From positions 108,218-172,217 of the forward strand of contig JAEZLH010000007.1 of the NCBI GenBank assembly GCA_023435895.1: a stretch of 64,000 nt of DNA. The letters are read 5' to 3'. The position numbers and the translations under genes are program-made. The notes beneath the pieces were generated by a model. It searched no databases. It was not told the origin of the DNA and worked only from the letters and a program-made list of their open reading frames with translations. Of this stretch, positions 36,594 through 45,960 are shown one piece after another. Within the stretch, counting starts at the first letter, position 1; each line of letters opens with the position of its first letter. The stretch comes from Bacillota bacterium. GTDB lineage: Bacteria; Bacillota; Clostridia; Lachnospirales; Lachnospiraceae.

Positions 36594-37340
36594 TTACTCA
36601 TCTGCTGTTTCATCCAGTTGTGCCTTTTTAGCCTTTAATCCACTCTGATTGATATACTGCATGATTCCCAGATGAATTCCCCATGCCATTTTATCTTGAT
36701 AGTTCGCATCGAGTAATAAGGATGCTTCCTTATTATTAGTCAAATAGCCACATTCCACAATTACCAGAGGACAGTTTGTCTTTTTAATCATATAATAAGA
36801 AGTATTTGCTTTTGCTACACGGTGGTTGCCGTCAGCAATAGTATTCTTCACTTGAGCCTGTATCATCTCTGCCAGCACTTTTCCTCCCAGAGACTTGTCA
36901 TAATAGAAGGTCTGCGCCCCCTTGACATACTCCTCTTGAAAACTGTTTTGGTGTATACTGATTGCAAGATCTGCCTTTTTTTCATGAATGAAATTAACTC
37001 TGTTATCCAAATCAGCACGTTTCTTATAGGTATCCGTAGAAGAATACAGCCCTGTATCGTCTTCCCTTGTCATATAGACCTTTATATCATTTTGTTCCAG
37101 CAACTTCTTAAGCTTTAAGGATATACTCAGATTAATATCCTTTTCTAAAATATTATTAATCCCCACTTTACCTGGATCTCTGCCCCCATGTCCCGGGTCT
37201 AGTACAATTACAATCTGATTCTCGTGCTCTTCTCCCTGTGTAAAGAAAATACGTTTCATAACCTTAACCGATGGATCGGAGGTAAGTACAATCGCCAGTA
37301 GAATAAAGAGAAGAAAGAATACGCTAAAATATTTTTTCAT
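36594..37340 (-). CDS. cwlD: N-acetylmuramoyl-L-alanine amidase CwlD
   Basis: The 248-residue protein has an N-terminal anchor (about 5-22) and an amidase_3 domain. The zinc ligands sit in IVLDPGHGGRDPGKVG (His), LEKDINLSISLKL (Glu), ISIHQNSF (His) and the catalytic VECGYLTN. In sporulation CwlD removes peptide side chains from cortex muramic acid so that muramic-delta-lactam can be made. The order and length match Bacillus CwlD. It is monocistronic here. Confidence 0.88.
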   Translation of the reverse strand: MKKYFSVFFLLFILLAIVLTSDPSVKVMKRIFFTQGEEHENQIVIVLDPGHGGRDPGKVGINNILEKDINLSISLKLKKLLEQNDIKVYMTREDDTGLYSSTDTYKKRADLDNRVNFIHEKKADLAISIHQNSFQEEYVKGAQTFYYDKSLGGKVLAEMIQAQVKNTIADGNHRVAKANTSYYMIKKTNCPLVIVECGYLTNNKEASLLLDANYQDKMAWGIHLGIMQYINQSGLKAKKAQLDETADE

Positions 37341-37495
37341 GATAAACTTCCAAAGTTATGTTTCCTTATATCTTATGAACTGTTCTTTCTTCGTATTCTA
37401 ATCTTCTGTCATATCTTAATAAGCAAAGGGTAGTTGACATGATTCCATCATCAACTACCCCGTATAAGTCTATATATCGTTCTTCTCGCGATGGA

Positions 37496-39199
37496 CTAAT
37501 TCAAATACCGAATGATGACATTCCAAGCACTTTCACTTTCCAGTCCCAATTTCCATGCTGCCGTACCCGCCATATTTGCTTCATAAACTGCCTTCATCTT
37601 TTCTTCCAAGGATTTATCGTCTTCCTGCCATAAACGGTAGGTTGCGCCATCCTTTTGAAACTCTGCGTAATTACAACCTGTTTTTGCATCCCAGGTGGAT
37701 TTAACCCCATTGTCTTTAATAACTCCCTTTGCCTCCGTCATGGATAAACTATCAGAGGATAATGCTCCATCCTTGTCCTTCCAGAGTCTGCTATAGAAAG
37801 GAATTCCGATAATTGTTTTTTCCTTTGGAACCATCTCCTGTATATTCTTGATGGCATCTTTTACAAATCCAATAGAAGCCACAGGTCCCGGCTTATCTGA
37901 TCCGGAATGGAATTCATCGTATGCCATAATTATCACATAATCGGCAACTACGCCCTGTTCTTCTCTATCATAATACTGCGAATAGGAGGATGGAACATAA
38001 CTGTCCACAGATAGTACAATTCCGTTATTACGACATTTTACCGATAGTTCTCTAATAAATTGAATATAATCCTTACCTGCCTCCAGTGGAATCTTCTCAA
38101 AGTCAATATTGATACCGTTCAGTCGGTAAGTCAGCGCCTCTTCTATTAACGCATTTGACAATTTATCTCTGGTAGAAGTATAAGATAATAGCTGTTTCAT
38201 ATCGACGTTATTATTCACATCATCAACAACGGCCCATACTTCCATGCCCATATTGTTAGCTTTCTTTACGTAGCTTTCCGATGCCAATGAAGTAAAGGTA
38301 CCGGACACATCGTTCACACTGAACCATGTAGGTGCAATTACATTCACTTGTTTCGTTTTATTAATCAAACCTTCCATATAGGAGTTCGCCGTTTTGTTGA
38401 ACACCTGATGGAATACCAAATTGATCTTCTCTGATCTGGTCTGCGAGGTATATTGGGGTGTCTGATAATTACTCTCTAATTTTTTATACTCAGGTTTTCC
38501 AAGCATATTCTTCTTTACGTACCCTTTGATACCATCCTCTGTCATCACTTTAACAAAACCTTTTTTGGGGGTTTCACTCTTATCCACATATACCAGTTCT
38601 GTTCCGGTTGCCAGTTGTTGAAGGATGGGGCTCTTAATATTTGGCTCATAACGCATCTGAGTTCCCTTACTAACAGAAGCATGAAGATAATCGCCCCAAA
38701 TATAATTAATCACCACACGATTTGGATCTTTATATACTTTATAATTCATATCCGAATAAATTTTCACAAAATCCAGTGCGACATATACTTGATCCGCAAA
38801 CACCTTTACAATCGGATAGTCTACGGAGTTCTTTGTTTCGATAGTGCTTTTGGTAATACTAAAGTCCTTGCTGTCTGCGTCTACACGAACAATATCGGTA
38901 GGAGTGGTATAAGTAAGGACGTTCTCATTCTTATCCCAGTAAAATCGCTTATTGAATTTCTCAACCACAGTATCATAATCCACATAAACCTTATCACTGA
39001 TTATAATTCCCTTTTTCTCATAGTATTGATCCTGGAGGATAAGCTCTACCTCGGAATCCTTTAATTTATAATAATCTGATAATTTCATCGTTTCTTTGCT
39101 CGGAGTAAACTTCTCAACAATCATAGATACCAAAACAATTATCAAGATTAAAACGGCTATCGCAGAACCGATAATGGCTAACTTTGTTTTTTTCTCCAT
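37496..39199 (-). CDS. Membrane-anchored glycoside hydrolase family 18 protein with SH3 domain
   Basis: The 567-residue protein has an N-terminal membrane helix (about 7-28), a copper-amine-oxidase-like N domain (about 40-170) and a bacterial SH3 domain (about 175-235). A GH18 barrel follows from about 255 to the end. The catalytic strand reads LNGINIDFEKI, the DxxDxDxE pattern with catalytic Glu, and later YDEFHSGSDKPGPVA. This architecture is common in wall or spore glycosidases. The start ATG at 39199 has GGAGGTTACT. It follows cwlD without overlap. Confidence 0.85.
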   Translation of the reverse strand: MEKKTKLAIIGSAIAVLILIIVLVSMIVEKFTPSKETMKLSDYYKLKDSEVELILQDQYYEKKGIIISDKVYVDYDTVVEKFNKRFYWDKNENVLTYTTPTDIVRVDADSKDFSITKSTIETKNSVDYPIVKVFADQVYVALDFVKIYSDMNYKVYKDPNRVVINYIWGDYLHASVSKGTQMRYEPNIKSPILQQLATGTELVYVDKSETPKKGFVKVMTEDGIKGYVKKNMLGKPEYKKLESNYQTPQYTSQTRSEKINLVFHQVFNKTANSYMEGLINKTKQVNVIAPTWFSVNDVSGTFTSLASESYVKKANNMGMEVWAVVDDVNNNVDMKQLLSYTSTRDKLSNALIEEALTYRLNGINIDFEKIPLEAGKDYIQFIRELSVKCRNNGIVLSVDSYVPSSYSQYYDREEQGVVADYVIIMAYDEFHSGSDKPGPVASIGFVKDAIKNIQEMVPKEKTIIGIPFYSRLWKDKDGALSSDSLSMTEAKGVIKDNGVKSTWDAKTGCNYAEFQKDGATYRLWQEDDKSLEEKMKAVYEANMAGTAAWKLGLESESAWNVIIRYLN

Positions 39200-39290
39200 A
39201 GTAACCTCCAACATATCTTTTGCACATTTTACAATATTATAGCATTAATGTGCTCTATCGTCATTACTAAAATCGACTTTTTTCCAAAAA

Positions 39291-39377
39291 AGGGGCCGCC
39301 CATAGCTATGAACAGATTTTTTTGCACAAACTTTCCTATTTTTGTGCTATTTTCTGATCAACTCTATGGACAGCCCC
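39291..39377. other. Long multi-segment hairpin between the GH18 and MinD-like genes
   Basis: Nested pairings GGGGC/GCCCC, CCATAG/CTATGG, CAGA/TCTG and GCACAAA/TTTGTGC give an 87-base imperfect hairpin. On the reverse strand GGCCCC is followed by TTTTTT, so it can act as a terminator for the MinD-like operon. It is longer and more structured than an ordinary terminator. The rest of 39200-39655 holds no convincing gene. Confidence 0.5.
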
Positions 39378-39655
39378 ATAAAACCATCCGGCTATACTTA
39401 TTCCGGCATATTGGATCAAGTTATTTTACAGATAACCAACCATGAAGTATAGAGGGCTTTTAAGTCAGTTAATAATAATATACCCAATCCTCTATGCCTT
39501 TTATTCAGTGTATCAATCAGTATTCCTCCTGGGAAACCCCTTCACTAAGGAAGGATGGCGCTGATTTGTATCGGATTATAATCAGTGCTTTTGTATTTTC
39601 GGATAAGTTGGTCATTTGTGATATGTTATACTTATCTCCTTACCATATCCTCTCG

Positions 39656-40267
39656 CTAGAGAATTTCTTTAAAGAATTGATTGATTGTTTTAGAAGGCAA
39701 GACGGGATCATCCACAAATGGAACCGAGCTTACCTTAATTGATAATTCGTTCTTTAATGCATTCATCACCCCTGTTCCTGCCTGGGGAATTAGATAACGG
39801 TAGGAAGTGCCCCCTGAGAACATAGCTTTATCCAAAAACCGGTTCAGACGGTTCATCTCCCAAGGTGCTCGTCCTCCTACGATAATTTTTGTGGTGCATC
39901 TCATCAGCTCATCCTGATAACTCTCATAATCGGAGCCAAAATCCATAATGATGCACTCAAAACCTGCATCCATAATTCTAACGATCTTCTCCTTATCCAC
40001 CTCTGGGAAGCAGGTTACCCTGTGATAAGAAAAAGAATCTTCCTCCTCATAAGTCCAATTGTAGGAGGTATAGATTGCAAACATGTCCTGGTGGTCGTTA
40101 CACTCTAAATAAGCCGTTCTCTTGCCACATTCCTCACCCATATAAAACGCAAGCATAAGTCCAGTAAAGGTAACACCTGTGCCCGAATGGGTTCCCATTA
40201 TTCCGATCACTTCCCTGGTTCCTTTCTTATTCCTGCTTATGGATAAAAGCTCTCTTAACTTTTTCAT
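39656..40267 (-). CDS. MinD/TadZ-like protein with altered Walker A, stand-alone
   Basis: The 203-residue protein starts with a short basic segment and GIMGTHSGTGVTFTGLMLAF in the position of the ParA/MinD nucleotide loop. The signature lysines are absent (usual KGGxGKT). IIMDFGSDYESY and VGGRAPWEMNRLNRFLDKA follow, as in the receiver-like MinD/CpaE/TadZ group. It is probably a non-hydrolysing relative. It lies 12 bp downstream of the kinase gene, whose C-terminal half is clearly paralogous. Confidence 0.65.
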   Translation of the reverse strand: MKKLRELLSISRNKKGTREVIGIMGTHSGTGVTFTGLMLAFYMGEECGKRTAYLECNDHQDMFAIYTSYNWTYEEEDSFSYHRVTCFPEVDKEKIVRIMDAGFECIIMDFGSDYESYQDELMRCTTKIIVGGRAPWEMNRLNRFLDKAMFSGGTSYRYLIPQAGTGVMNALKNELSIKVSSVPFVDDPVLPSKTINQFFKEIL

Positions 40268-40279
40268 GATTATATCCTT

Positions 40280-41641
40280 TCAGATCTTCTGCTGGATAAT
40301 ACCAAGAATTTCACGAAAAAACTCAACATCGCTTTTTGATTTTATTCGTGTAAATGGATCAGGTTCGTATGGAACACGATAACTGTTTTTCAGATTCATT
40401 GCTTGTATTATTTTCTGAAACTGTTTTCCGTTCAAATAATTAAACAGCCATACTATTTCATTCTCTTCTCCAAGCATTTGAATTCCTGTTTTCATTCGTT
40501 CCATTTCCCATTCCTTTGCACCAAGGACATAAAATCTTATATCCGCCGCCAAAAAATCTTCGCTATTCTCCGGTGTAACAACACCAAAATCTTGAACAAT
40601 ACATCGGTATTGTGTAATATCTGGCGTGGTACATTGAATATTGGGCAGCATTGGTATTCCTTCGGCAATATAAAATCCATTATGAATGTCCGTTTTATCC
40701 GAATAGGTCTTCATTGACCATACACAGCCACTTTCATTCTTCTCCTGGTACAGACATGGCTTTTTAAGAAAGGTTAGATAGTTACAAATTCGAAACGCCA
40801 TATGAGTGACTCCAATGCCGGAGTGTGATCCACCGATAGCAATTTTAACAGTATGACTTAACTCTGACTGATATTTGTTTTTGTGGTTAATTTCAGAAAG
40901 ACATTGATACAATTTTTCGACCGATGCATACCTTTGTGAAGGCTGATATTTGAGACAATGACTTATCACTTTCCTAAGTGGTCTAGAACAATGATTATAG
41001 TAATCGATATGACGTGCTGTTTCCCTATGTATAAGTGATTGACCGGTCGCCATATAATATAATAAACATCCGATGCCATATACATCGCAGCGTTCATCAA
41101 TTTGATTATTTTCATATAGTTCCGGTGCTGCATAACCCTTTGTTGCAAAATAAGCCGTTTGCTTCGCATTCTGATCCCGGTATATTGCACTTCCGAAGTC
41201 AACTATTTTCAGGGTATCTTCACATATAAGAATATTGTCCGGTTTTAAATCAACATAAAGAATCGCTCTCTCCAAGTTATGTAAATATCGGATTAAATCA
41301 CATAATTGAAGACCAAAACGAATCACCTTGTCCTCGCGAAATACACCTTTTTCCCTAATTATATCCTTTAACGTCTCTCCTTCAAGATATTGTTCAATAA
41401 TATAGGAACCATCTTCATTTTCTTCAATATCATAGATAATAGGGATGCAAGAATGTTTCAGATTTTTTAATACAAATGCTTCTTTCGATTGTAATTCATA
41501 TAAGGGATGGTTTTTAGAAATAAATTTGATAGCACGAAATGAGTTTAATTTGATATGTTCTGCAAGATAGACCTCGGCATTGCTGCCTTTGCCAAGCAGA
41601 CCTAAGATTTGATACTTTTGAAACCAGATTTCCTGTTGCAT
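40280..41641 (-). CDS. Ser/Thr protein kinase fused to a MinD/TadZ-like domain
   Basis: Residues 8-255 form a Hanks-type kinase: Gly-rich loop LLGKGSNAEVYLAEH (15-29), Lys39, catalytic YVDLKPDN (129-136, HRD replaced by YVD), DFG 148-150 and APE 172-174. Residues about 264-453 form a MinD-like domain with GGSHSGIGVTH (270-280), again without the signature lysines, and VLGAKEWEMERMKTGI. No transmembrane segment is evident. A longer ORF extends to 41791, but ATG at 41641 has AAAGGAG upstream and places the kinase at the start. Paired with the MinD-like gene downstream. Substrate unknown. Confidence 0.8.
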   Translation of the reverse strand: MQQEIWFQKYQILGLLGKGSNAEVYLAEHIKLNSFRAIKFISKNHPLYELQSKEAFVLKNLKHSCIPIIYDIEENEDGSYIIEQYLEGETLKDIIREKGVFREDKVIRFGLQLCDLIRYLHNLERAILYVDLKPDNILICEDTLKIVDFGSAIYRDQNAKQTAYFATKGYAAPELYENNQIDERCDVYGIGCLLYYMATGQSLIHRETARHIDYYNHCSRPLRKVISHCLKYQPSQRYASVEKLYQCLSEINHKNKYQSELSHTVKIAIGGSHSGIGVTHMAFRICNYLTFLKKPCLYQEKNESGCVWSMKTYSDKTDIHNGFYIAEGIPMLPNIQCTTPDITQYRCIVQDFGVVTPENSEDFLAADIRFYVLGAKEWEMERMKTGIQMLGEENEIVWLFNYLNGKQFQKIIQAMNLKNSYRVPYEPDPFTRIKSKSDVEFFREILGIIQQKI

Positions 41642-41916
41642 TCTCTCCTTTCTTATCGGCATAAGCAGAATTAAGTCTCTTTTATTATATACAAATAATG
41701 GCATTTCCACAAGATTTTTTATGCAGTCATTTTCCACAAATATTTTGTCATATTTTGTGGGTTGTAACAATGTCAGAGTATGGTAAAGCAAAATGCAAAT
41801 TTAACACTGGGGCATATTGACTTTACATCCTTTTTAAATTATACTTTTTTTACACCAATGGATGGTTTCGTAACTGCGTAAATCAGTTCCTTTTATCTTA
41901 GAAAGGGGTGTACTTT

Positions 41917-42699
41917 ATGAAGATAGAAAAAATTAGTGACAATCAAATTCGTTGTACCTTAAATAAAAGCGACTTAGTTGACCGTGAGTTAAAAATAAGT
42001 GAGCTTGCATATGGTACCGAAAAAGCGAAAGCGTTATTCCGTGACATGATTCAGCAAGCCTTTTACGAATTCGGCTTTGAAGTAGATGATATTCCCCTCA
42101 TGATAGAAGCCATTCCGGTTTCTACAGAATGTCTTATTTTGGTTATCACCAAAGTAGAAGATCCGGATGAATTAGATACACGCTTTTCTAAGTTTTCCTC
42201 TTTTAATATGAGTGGCAAAAATGAAGACAATGAAGATGAAGATGGTGATGAGGCATCTTATGCCGATGAAATTATAAACTGTTTTGATCAGTCCGACGAT
42301 GATATCAATGAGGATTTAGAGGATGATTCCAAGGAAGATGTACTTGAGACCGCTGAGCTCTCTTCATCTGATTCCTCCGAGAAGCCCTCTATCATCCCCA
42401 CTGCCCGCTTAGTAAAGATTTATTCTTTCCGTTCCTTAAAGGAAGTGATTGGTTTGTCAAACATTCTACTTGGAACCTATAACGGCATCAATACTTTATA
42501 TAAGAACCCGGCTGACTCAACATATTATTTGGTCATTAGTATTTCAGATCATACTCCGGAGGAATTCAACAAAATCTGTAACATTATCTCCGAATTCGGT
42601 AAAGTGGAGCGTTTTACTTATGCAAGTTCTTCTTTCTATGAAGAGCATTTTGAAATCATAGTGAAGGATCAAGCAATGCAGGTATTATCCGCTTTTTAA
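41917..42699 (+). CDS. mecA: MecA adaptor protein
   Basis: MecA delivers substrates to ClpC. The 260-residue protein has an N-terminal substrate-binding domain (MKIEKISDNQIRCTLNKSDLVDRELKISELAYGTEKAKALFRDMI), a long acidic linker (about 100-155) and a C-terminal ClpC-binding domain (IYSFRSLKEVIGLSN, SFYEEHFEII). ATG at 41917 is chosen for its GAAAGGGG. A bidirectional terminator follows. Confidence 0.9.
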   Translation: MKIEKISDNQIRCTLNKSDLVDRELKISELAYGTEKAKALFRDMIQQAFYEFGFEVDDIPLMIEAIPVSTECLILVITKVEDPDELDTRFSKFSSFNMSGKNEDNEDEDGDEASYADEIINCFDQSDDDINEDLEDDSKEDVLETAELSSSDSSEKPSIIPTARLVKIYSFRSLKEVIGLSNILLGTYNGINTLYKNPADSTYYLVISISDHTPEEFNKICNIISEFGKVERFTYASSSFYEEHFEIIVKDQAMQVLSAF

Positions 42700-42734
42700 A
42701 ATCATGATAGGTTGAAGCGTTTTTTCTCAAATTT

Positions 42735-42775
42735 AAAAGACACAATTTCATGCAAAGCGTGAAATTGTGTCTTTT
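42735..42775. terminator. Bidirectional terminator after mecA
   Basis: A 16-bp perfect stem, AAAAGACACAATTTCA/TGAAATTGTGTCTTTT, with a 9-base loop. It serves the mecA and DUF1858 genes that converge here. Confidence 0.9.
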
Positions 42776-42802
42776 ATTAATCTGACCATGTAAATCGATC
42801 AA

Positions 42803-43000
42803 TTATTCACCGATTTCTGCCTGAATACGATCCATTAATTCTTGGGGATCTAATCCATGAACCATAGCAGCTTCTTCCAATGTCTCTGCTTGAGCAGAAG
42901 GACATCCAAGGCAATGCATGCCGATATCTAATAAAACCGGTATAATATTTTGATTAGTGGAAATTGCCTGAGCAATTGTCATATCCTTAGTTATAGACAT
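42803..43000 (-). CDS. DUF1858 domain protein
   Basis: The 65-residue protein reads MSITKDMTIAQAISTNQNII with HCLGCPSAQAETLEEAA: the conserved CxxC-like pair of DUF1858, found alone or attached to hybrid-cluster proteins. Function unknown; a redox or metal role is inferred. The ATG has AAAGGAGGATTACAAT. It is divergent from the ferredoxin gene. Confidence 0.9.
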   Translation of the reverse strand: MSITKDMTIAQAISTNQNIIPVLLDIGMHCLGCPSAQAETLEEAAMVHGLDPQELMDRIQAEIGE

Positions 43001-43128
43001 ATTGTAATCCTCCTTTTAATATATGTTAATATTTGTAGTTACCAACTTAAAATCCTTAAGCTATGCCTTATTATATGTCAATGAATTAAAATCGTCAAGC
43101 ATTCCAATAATAAACTTCTTTATTTCAC

Positions 43129-43157
43129 TTGCATAAATCCCCATCATATATTAAAAT
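43129..43157 (+). promoter_or_regulatory. Sigma-A promoter of the ferredoxin gene
   Basis: TTGCAT (43129-43134), 17 bp, TAAAAT (43152-43157). The leader to the ATG is about 30 bases with GGAGGTAACTAAA. Confidence 0.75.
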
Positions 43158-43192
43158 GTAATCGATTATTGTTTGAAAAGGAGGTAACTAAA

Positions 43193-43363
43193 ATGGCTTA
43201 CGTAATTAATGATGATTGTATTAGCTGTGGCGCTTGCGCTGGCGACTGTCCTACAGGCGCAATTTCTGAAGGTGCTAGCCACTACGAAATCGATGCTGCA
43301 ACATGTATCGATTGTGGTGCTTGTGCAGATACATGCCCTACAAGTGCAATTTCTGCTCAGTAG
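43193..43363 (+). CDS. 2[4Fe-4S] ferredoxin
   Basis: The 56-residue protein has two cysteine sets, CISCGACAGDCP and CIDCGACADTCP (C-x2-C-x2-C-x3-C-P), the clostridial ferredoxin. It carries low-potential electrons in anaerobic metabolism. ATG at 43193 is fixed by AAAGGAGGTAACTAAA; upstream in-frame codons are leader. It has its own promoter and terminator. Confidence 0.97.
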   Translation: MAYVINDDCISCGACAGDCPTGAISEGASHYEIDAATCIDCGACADTCPTSAISAQ

Positions 43364-43373
43364 TCAGATACAT

Positions 43374-43435
43374 AAAAAGAGGATATAGCAAAATCATTCT
43401 ATGTTTATTGTATGATTTTGCTATATCCTCTTTTT
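43374..43435 (+). terminator. Strong terminator of the ferredoxin gene
   Basis: A 24-bp perfect stem, AAAAAGAGGATATAGCAAAA (first 20 bases) with its complement at 43412-43435, ending in a T-run. Confidence 0.92.
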
Positions 43436-43540
43436 TGATAATCATGATTGATTCCTTGTCAAAAGCACTGTTTATACTGTAGAAATTGCAATTTCACAAG
43501 ATCAAAAACTCATGCTTCCAAGATAATTCTATTTCTTAGA

Positions 43541-44224
43541 TCAAATTTTAACGCTGTTCTTTTTAAAGAATTTCGATTTTTTACGGTTTCGATCAACGCT
43601 AACCGCAGACATCATTTTACTTCTTTGGTACTCCCTTAATGTTGCATCGAATTTTTTATATCTTTCTTCTTCTTTCTCCTCCTGTACTCTCATAAGGTAG
43701 CTCATTTCACGGACAACATTTTCTGTAACATGGGAATTGATCTCTCCAGTCAGCGTACCGTTATTTTCTTTTAGTGCATCCATGATAATATCATTCATAA
43801 TGGACTTGAATTGATCCATTTTTGATCCTGCTTGCACCTTACGCTTCTGCCCCTCGCCATCTGTTACAAGGCTTGTCCCTTCTTCACTCTCCTCTAGCTT
43901 GTCCTCCTGCATCATGTCAATCTCCTTATCTTCTTTATTATCAACATTCAGTAATTCTCTACTATGTACATCAGCATTAGCATCAAGTGAATCCGGCATG
44001 CTTTGATTTTCGATAAACATCTTAATTGCCTTTAAACCAAAACCCTGCTTTTTCATAAGTTTAATTTTCTTGAGCAACTCAATATCCGATTCTTTATAAT
44101 ATCGTTGATCCATTTCATTACGAGAAATCGATAGAGCAAGCTCCTTCTGCCAGTATCTGAGAACATGAGACTCCACATCCACACGTTTTGCAGCCTCTGA
44201 AATCATATACCTAACTTCTTCCAC
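43541..44224 (-). CDS. MerR-type helix-turn-helix regulator
   Basis: The protein has an N-terminal MerR-like winged helix (MISEAAKRVDVESHVLRYWQKEL to LLKKIKLMKKQGFGLKAIKMFIEN) and an acidic linker. A basic coiled-coil tail follows (EEKEEERYKKFDATLREYQRSK). The start is GTG at 44224, selected by GGGAGG 8 bases upstream, giving 227 residues. No cysteine effector site is visible, so the signal is unknown. It resembles the MerR-like proteins common in Lachnospiraceae. Confidence 0.8.
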   Translation of the reverse strand: MEEVRYMISEAAKRVDVESHVLRYWQKELALSISRNEMDQRYYKESDIELLKKIKLMKKQGFGLKAIKMFIENQSMPDSLDANADVHSRELLNVDNKEDKEIDMMQEDKLEESEEGTSLVTDGEGQKRKVQAGSKMDQFKSIMNDIIMDALKENNGTLTGEINSHVTENVVREMSYLMRVQEEKEEERYKKFDATLREYQRSKMMSAVSVDRNRKKSKFFKKNSVKI

Positions 44225-44562
44225 TCGTTTGCCCTCCCTGAATTTGTATTTATTTTCCACTTTTTACATTATAACATAGCAACCTTCAAATGCAATATAA
44301 TTACCACATTTTTACATATAACTTATCGACATAAAAAAAGGAAACCTATAAGAAGGTTCCCCTTTTCTACACATCATTTTATGTAACTGCAAAAAATTAT
44401 GGTTTTTCAAATCGGACGCGGTAACTAAGCTTCGTGAGATTCGCCATTAACTAACATGATTCAGATAGTAAAAACCATACTTACACAACAGTAATAGCAA
44501 TTGTTACAAATCGCCGGAGAATTCTGTTGAAGGAATTTTCAAACCCGACGCTTATACTAGGA

Positions 44563-45828
44563 TTAGGATACCTCTGCATAACTATTATGATTACCTTTTC
44601 TTTTTTCGACGATGCCAAGGATAAACATGAGGAACGCAGAAATCAGGGATAATGCAAACATAATCGGCCAAACATTTGTCACGCCATAAAGATAAATAAA
44701 GCTACCTATAATATAGGGTGAAACGGCTCTTCCGGTTCCTGATATGATATCGATGACGGATGAGAATCTACCTCGGTGTGAAATTGGCGTATGATTTGCA
44801 ATATAAACGCCATTGTTGGTAGCGTGAATAATCTCTCCAATTGTCCATACAATTGTTGAGATGGAAAAGAGCAGAAAGCTTTTTGCAAAAAACAGCATTC
44901 CAAAGCCTAATCCAAAAAAGATTCCCGACATAGCCACATTATAAATGGCTTTAATCCTCTTTGTCAGCAATATTATAATTGCCGTAAAGAAGATTACCTC
45001 CAAGCAATTAATCATATTAAAGGTTCCATAAAAGCTTGCACCAAACTTTTCCCCAAAAATAAATTTCGACTGTAGCGGAAGGGCAAAATTCACTTGGGCA
45101 TATACAAAGGAGTATACCGTATCAATTAATACAAACACCAATAACAAGGGTCTATGTAAGAGTGCGGAAAGCAATCCTCCCTTTTCCTCTTTTTCATTTA
45201 CTCTTTCCTTCGCAATTTCTTCCATATCAGAATGGGATGGCTTTGTCTCCTTAATAAACAGCGTTAATAAAATAATTGAAATAAAGGTGGTAGCTGCATC
45301 ACCCAAAAATAAAAGCTTCATATGCTTGTTAAACATAAATCCTGCCACAATTGATCCAATTGCTGTACCAATATTCATACCCATATAAAGCAGTGAGAAG
45401 GCTGCCTGTCTATTCTCCGGAAGTGTCAAGTCATTCATCATTGCTCCGCTTGAGGGCATGGAAACCGCAAAGAAAAAGCTAGAAAAAATGAGTATCCAGG
45501 GAAGATATTGAATTCCCGTAGAACTATCCAACAAAAAAGCACAGGGAATGTAACAAAGGGCAGCAAGTCCCATGAAAAGTACCATAGTTCTCTTTCTTCC
45601 TGTCTTATCTGCTAACCTGCCTCCGATCAGGGCACCCGGTACTTGTACCACAGCTGCTAAAAGCAAATACGCCCCTGTTTCCCTTTCACTCATGTGACAC
45701 TTTGTTGTCAACAAAAGTGTTAAGAATGGAAAAACAAAGTTTCCCATAGAATTTACTACTCTTACAAAAAATATAATATAAACGCTTTTTGGTAATCCCA
45801 AATACGTCGATTTTAAATGTTTTAACAT
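44563..45828 (-). CDS. MFS transporter
   Basis: The 421-residue protein has about 12 hydrophobic helices and the loop motif GGRLADKTGRKRTM (loop 2-3, GxLaDrxGrkxx). A central acidic/basic loop (MEEIAKERVNEKEEKGG) separates the halves. It probably exports a drug or metabolite; no substrate is suggested. ATG has GGAGGAGTT. A weak hairpin at 44336-44366 may end its transcript; nothing else is visible in 44281-44562. Confidence 0.9.
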   Translation of the reverse strand: MLKHLKSTYLGLPKSVYIIFFVRVVNSMGNFVFPFLTLLLTTKCHMSERETGAYLLLAAVVQVPGALIGGRLADKTGRKRTMVLFMGLAALCYIPCAFLLDSSTGIQYLPWILIFSSFFFAVSMPSSGAMMNDLTLPENRQAAFSLLYMGMNIGTAIGSIVAGFMFNKHMKLLFLGDAATTFISIILLTLFIKETKPSHSDMEEIAKERVNEKEEKGGLLSALLHRPLLLVFVLIDTVYSFVYAQVNFALPLQSKFIFGEKFGASFYGTFNMINCLEVIFFTAIIILLTKRIKAIYNVAMSGIFFGLGFGMLFFAKSFLLFSISTIVWTIGEIIHATNNGVYIANHTPISHRGRFSSVIDIISGTGRAVSPYIIGSFIYLYGVTNVWPIMFALSLISAFLMFILGIVEKRKGNHNSYAEVS

Positions 45829-45902
45829 AACTCCTCCATCCTGCCCCTAGGCAGTTCCATCAACCCTAACGTAAATAAATCCCTTTATAATTCACTCTCC
45901 CC

Positions 45903-45938
45903 AAAAAGATAACCCACATCGTTTCGGATGTGAGTTAT
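45903..45938 (-). terminator. Terminator of dnaB
   Basis: ATAACCCACATC/GATGTGAGTTAT with a 6-base loop. One G-U pair forms only in the reverse-strand transcript, followed by TTTTT. Confidence 0.85.
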
Positions 45939-45960
45939 AAATATTATTAATTTTACTTCA

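Noticed and set aside
39560..39655. A 32-codon reading frame starting ATGACCAACTTATCC on the reverse strand after the MinD-like gene
   Set aside because: The AAGGAG upstream is about 18 bases away from the ATG, too far, and no other support exists.
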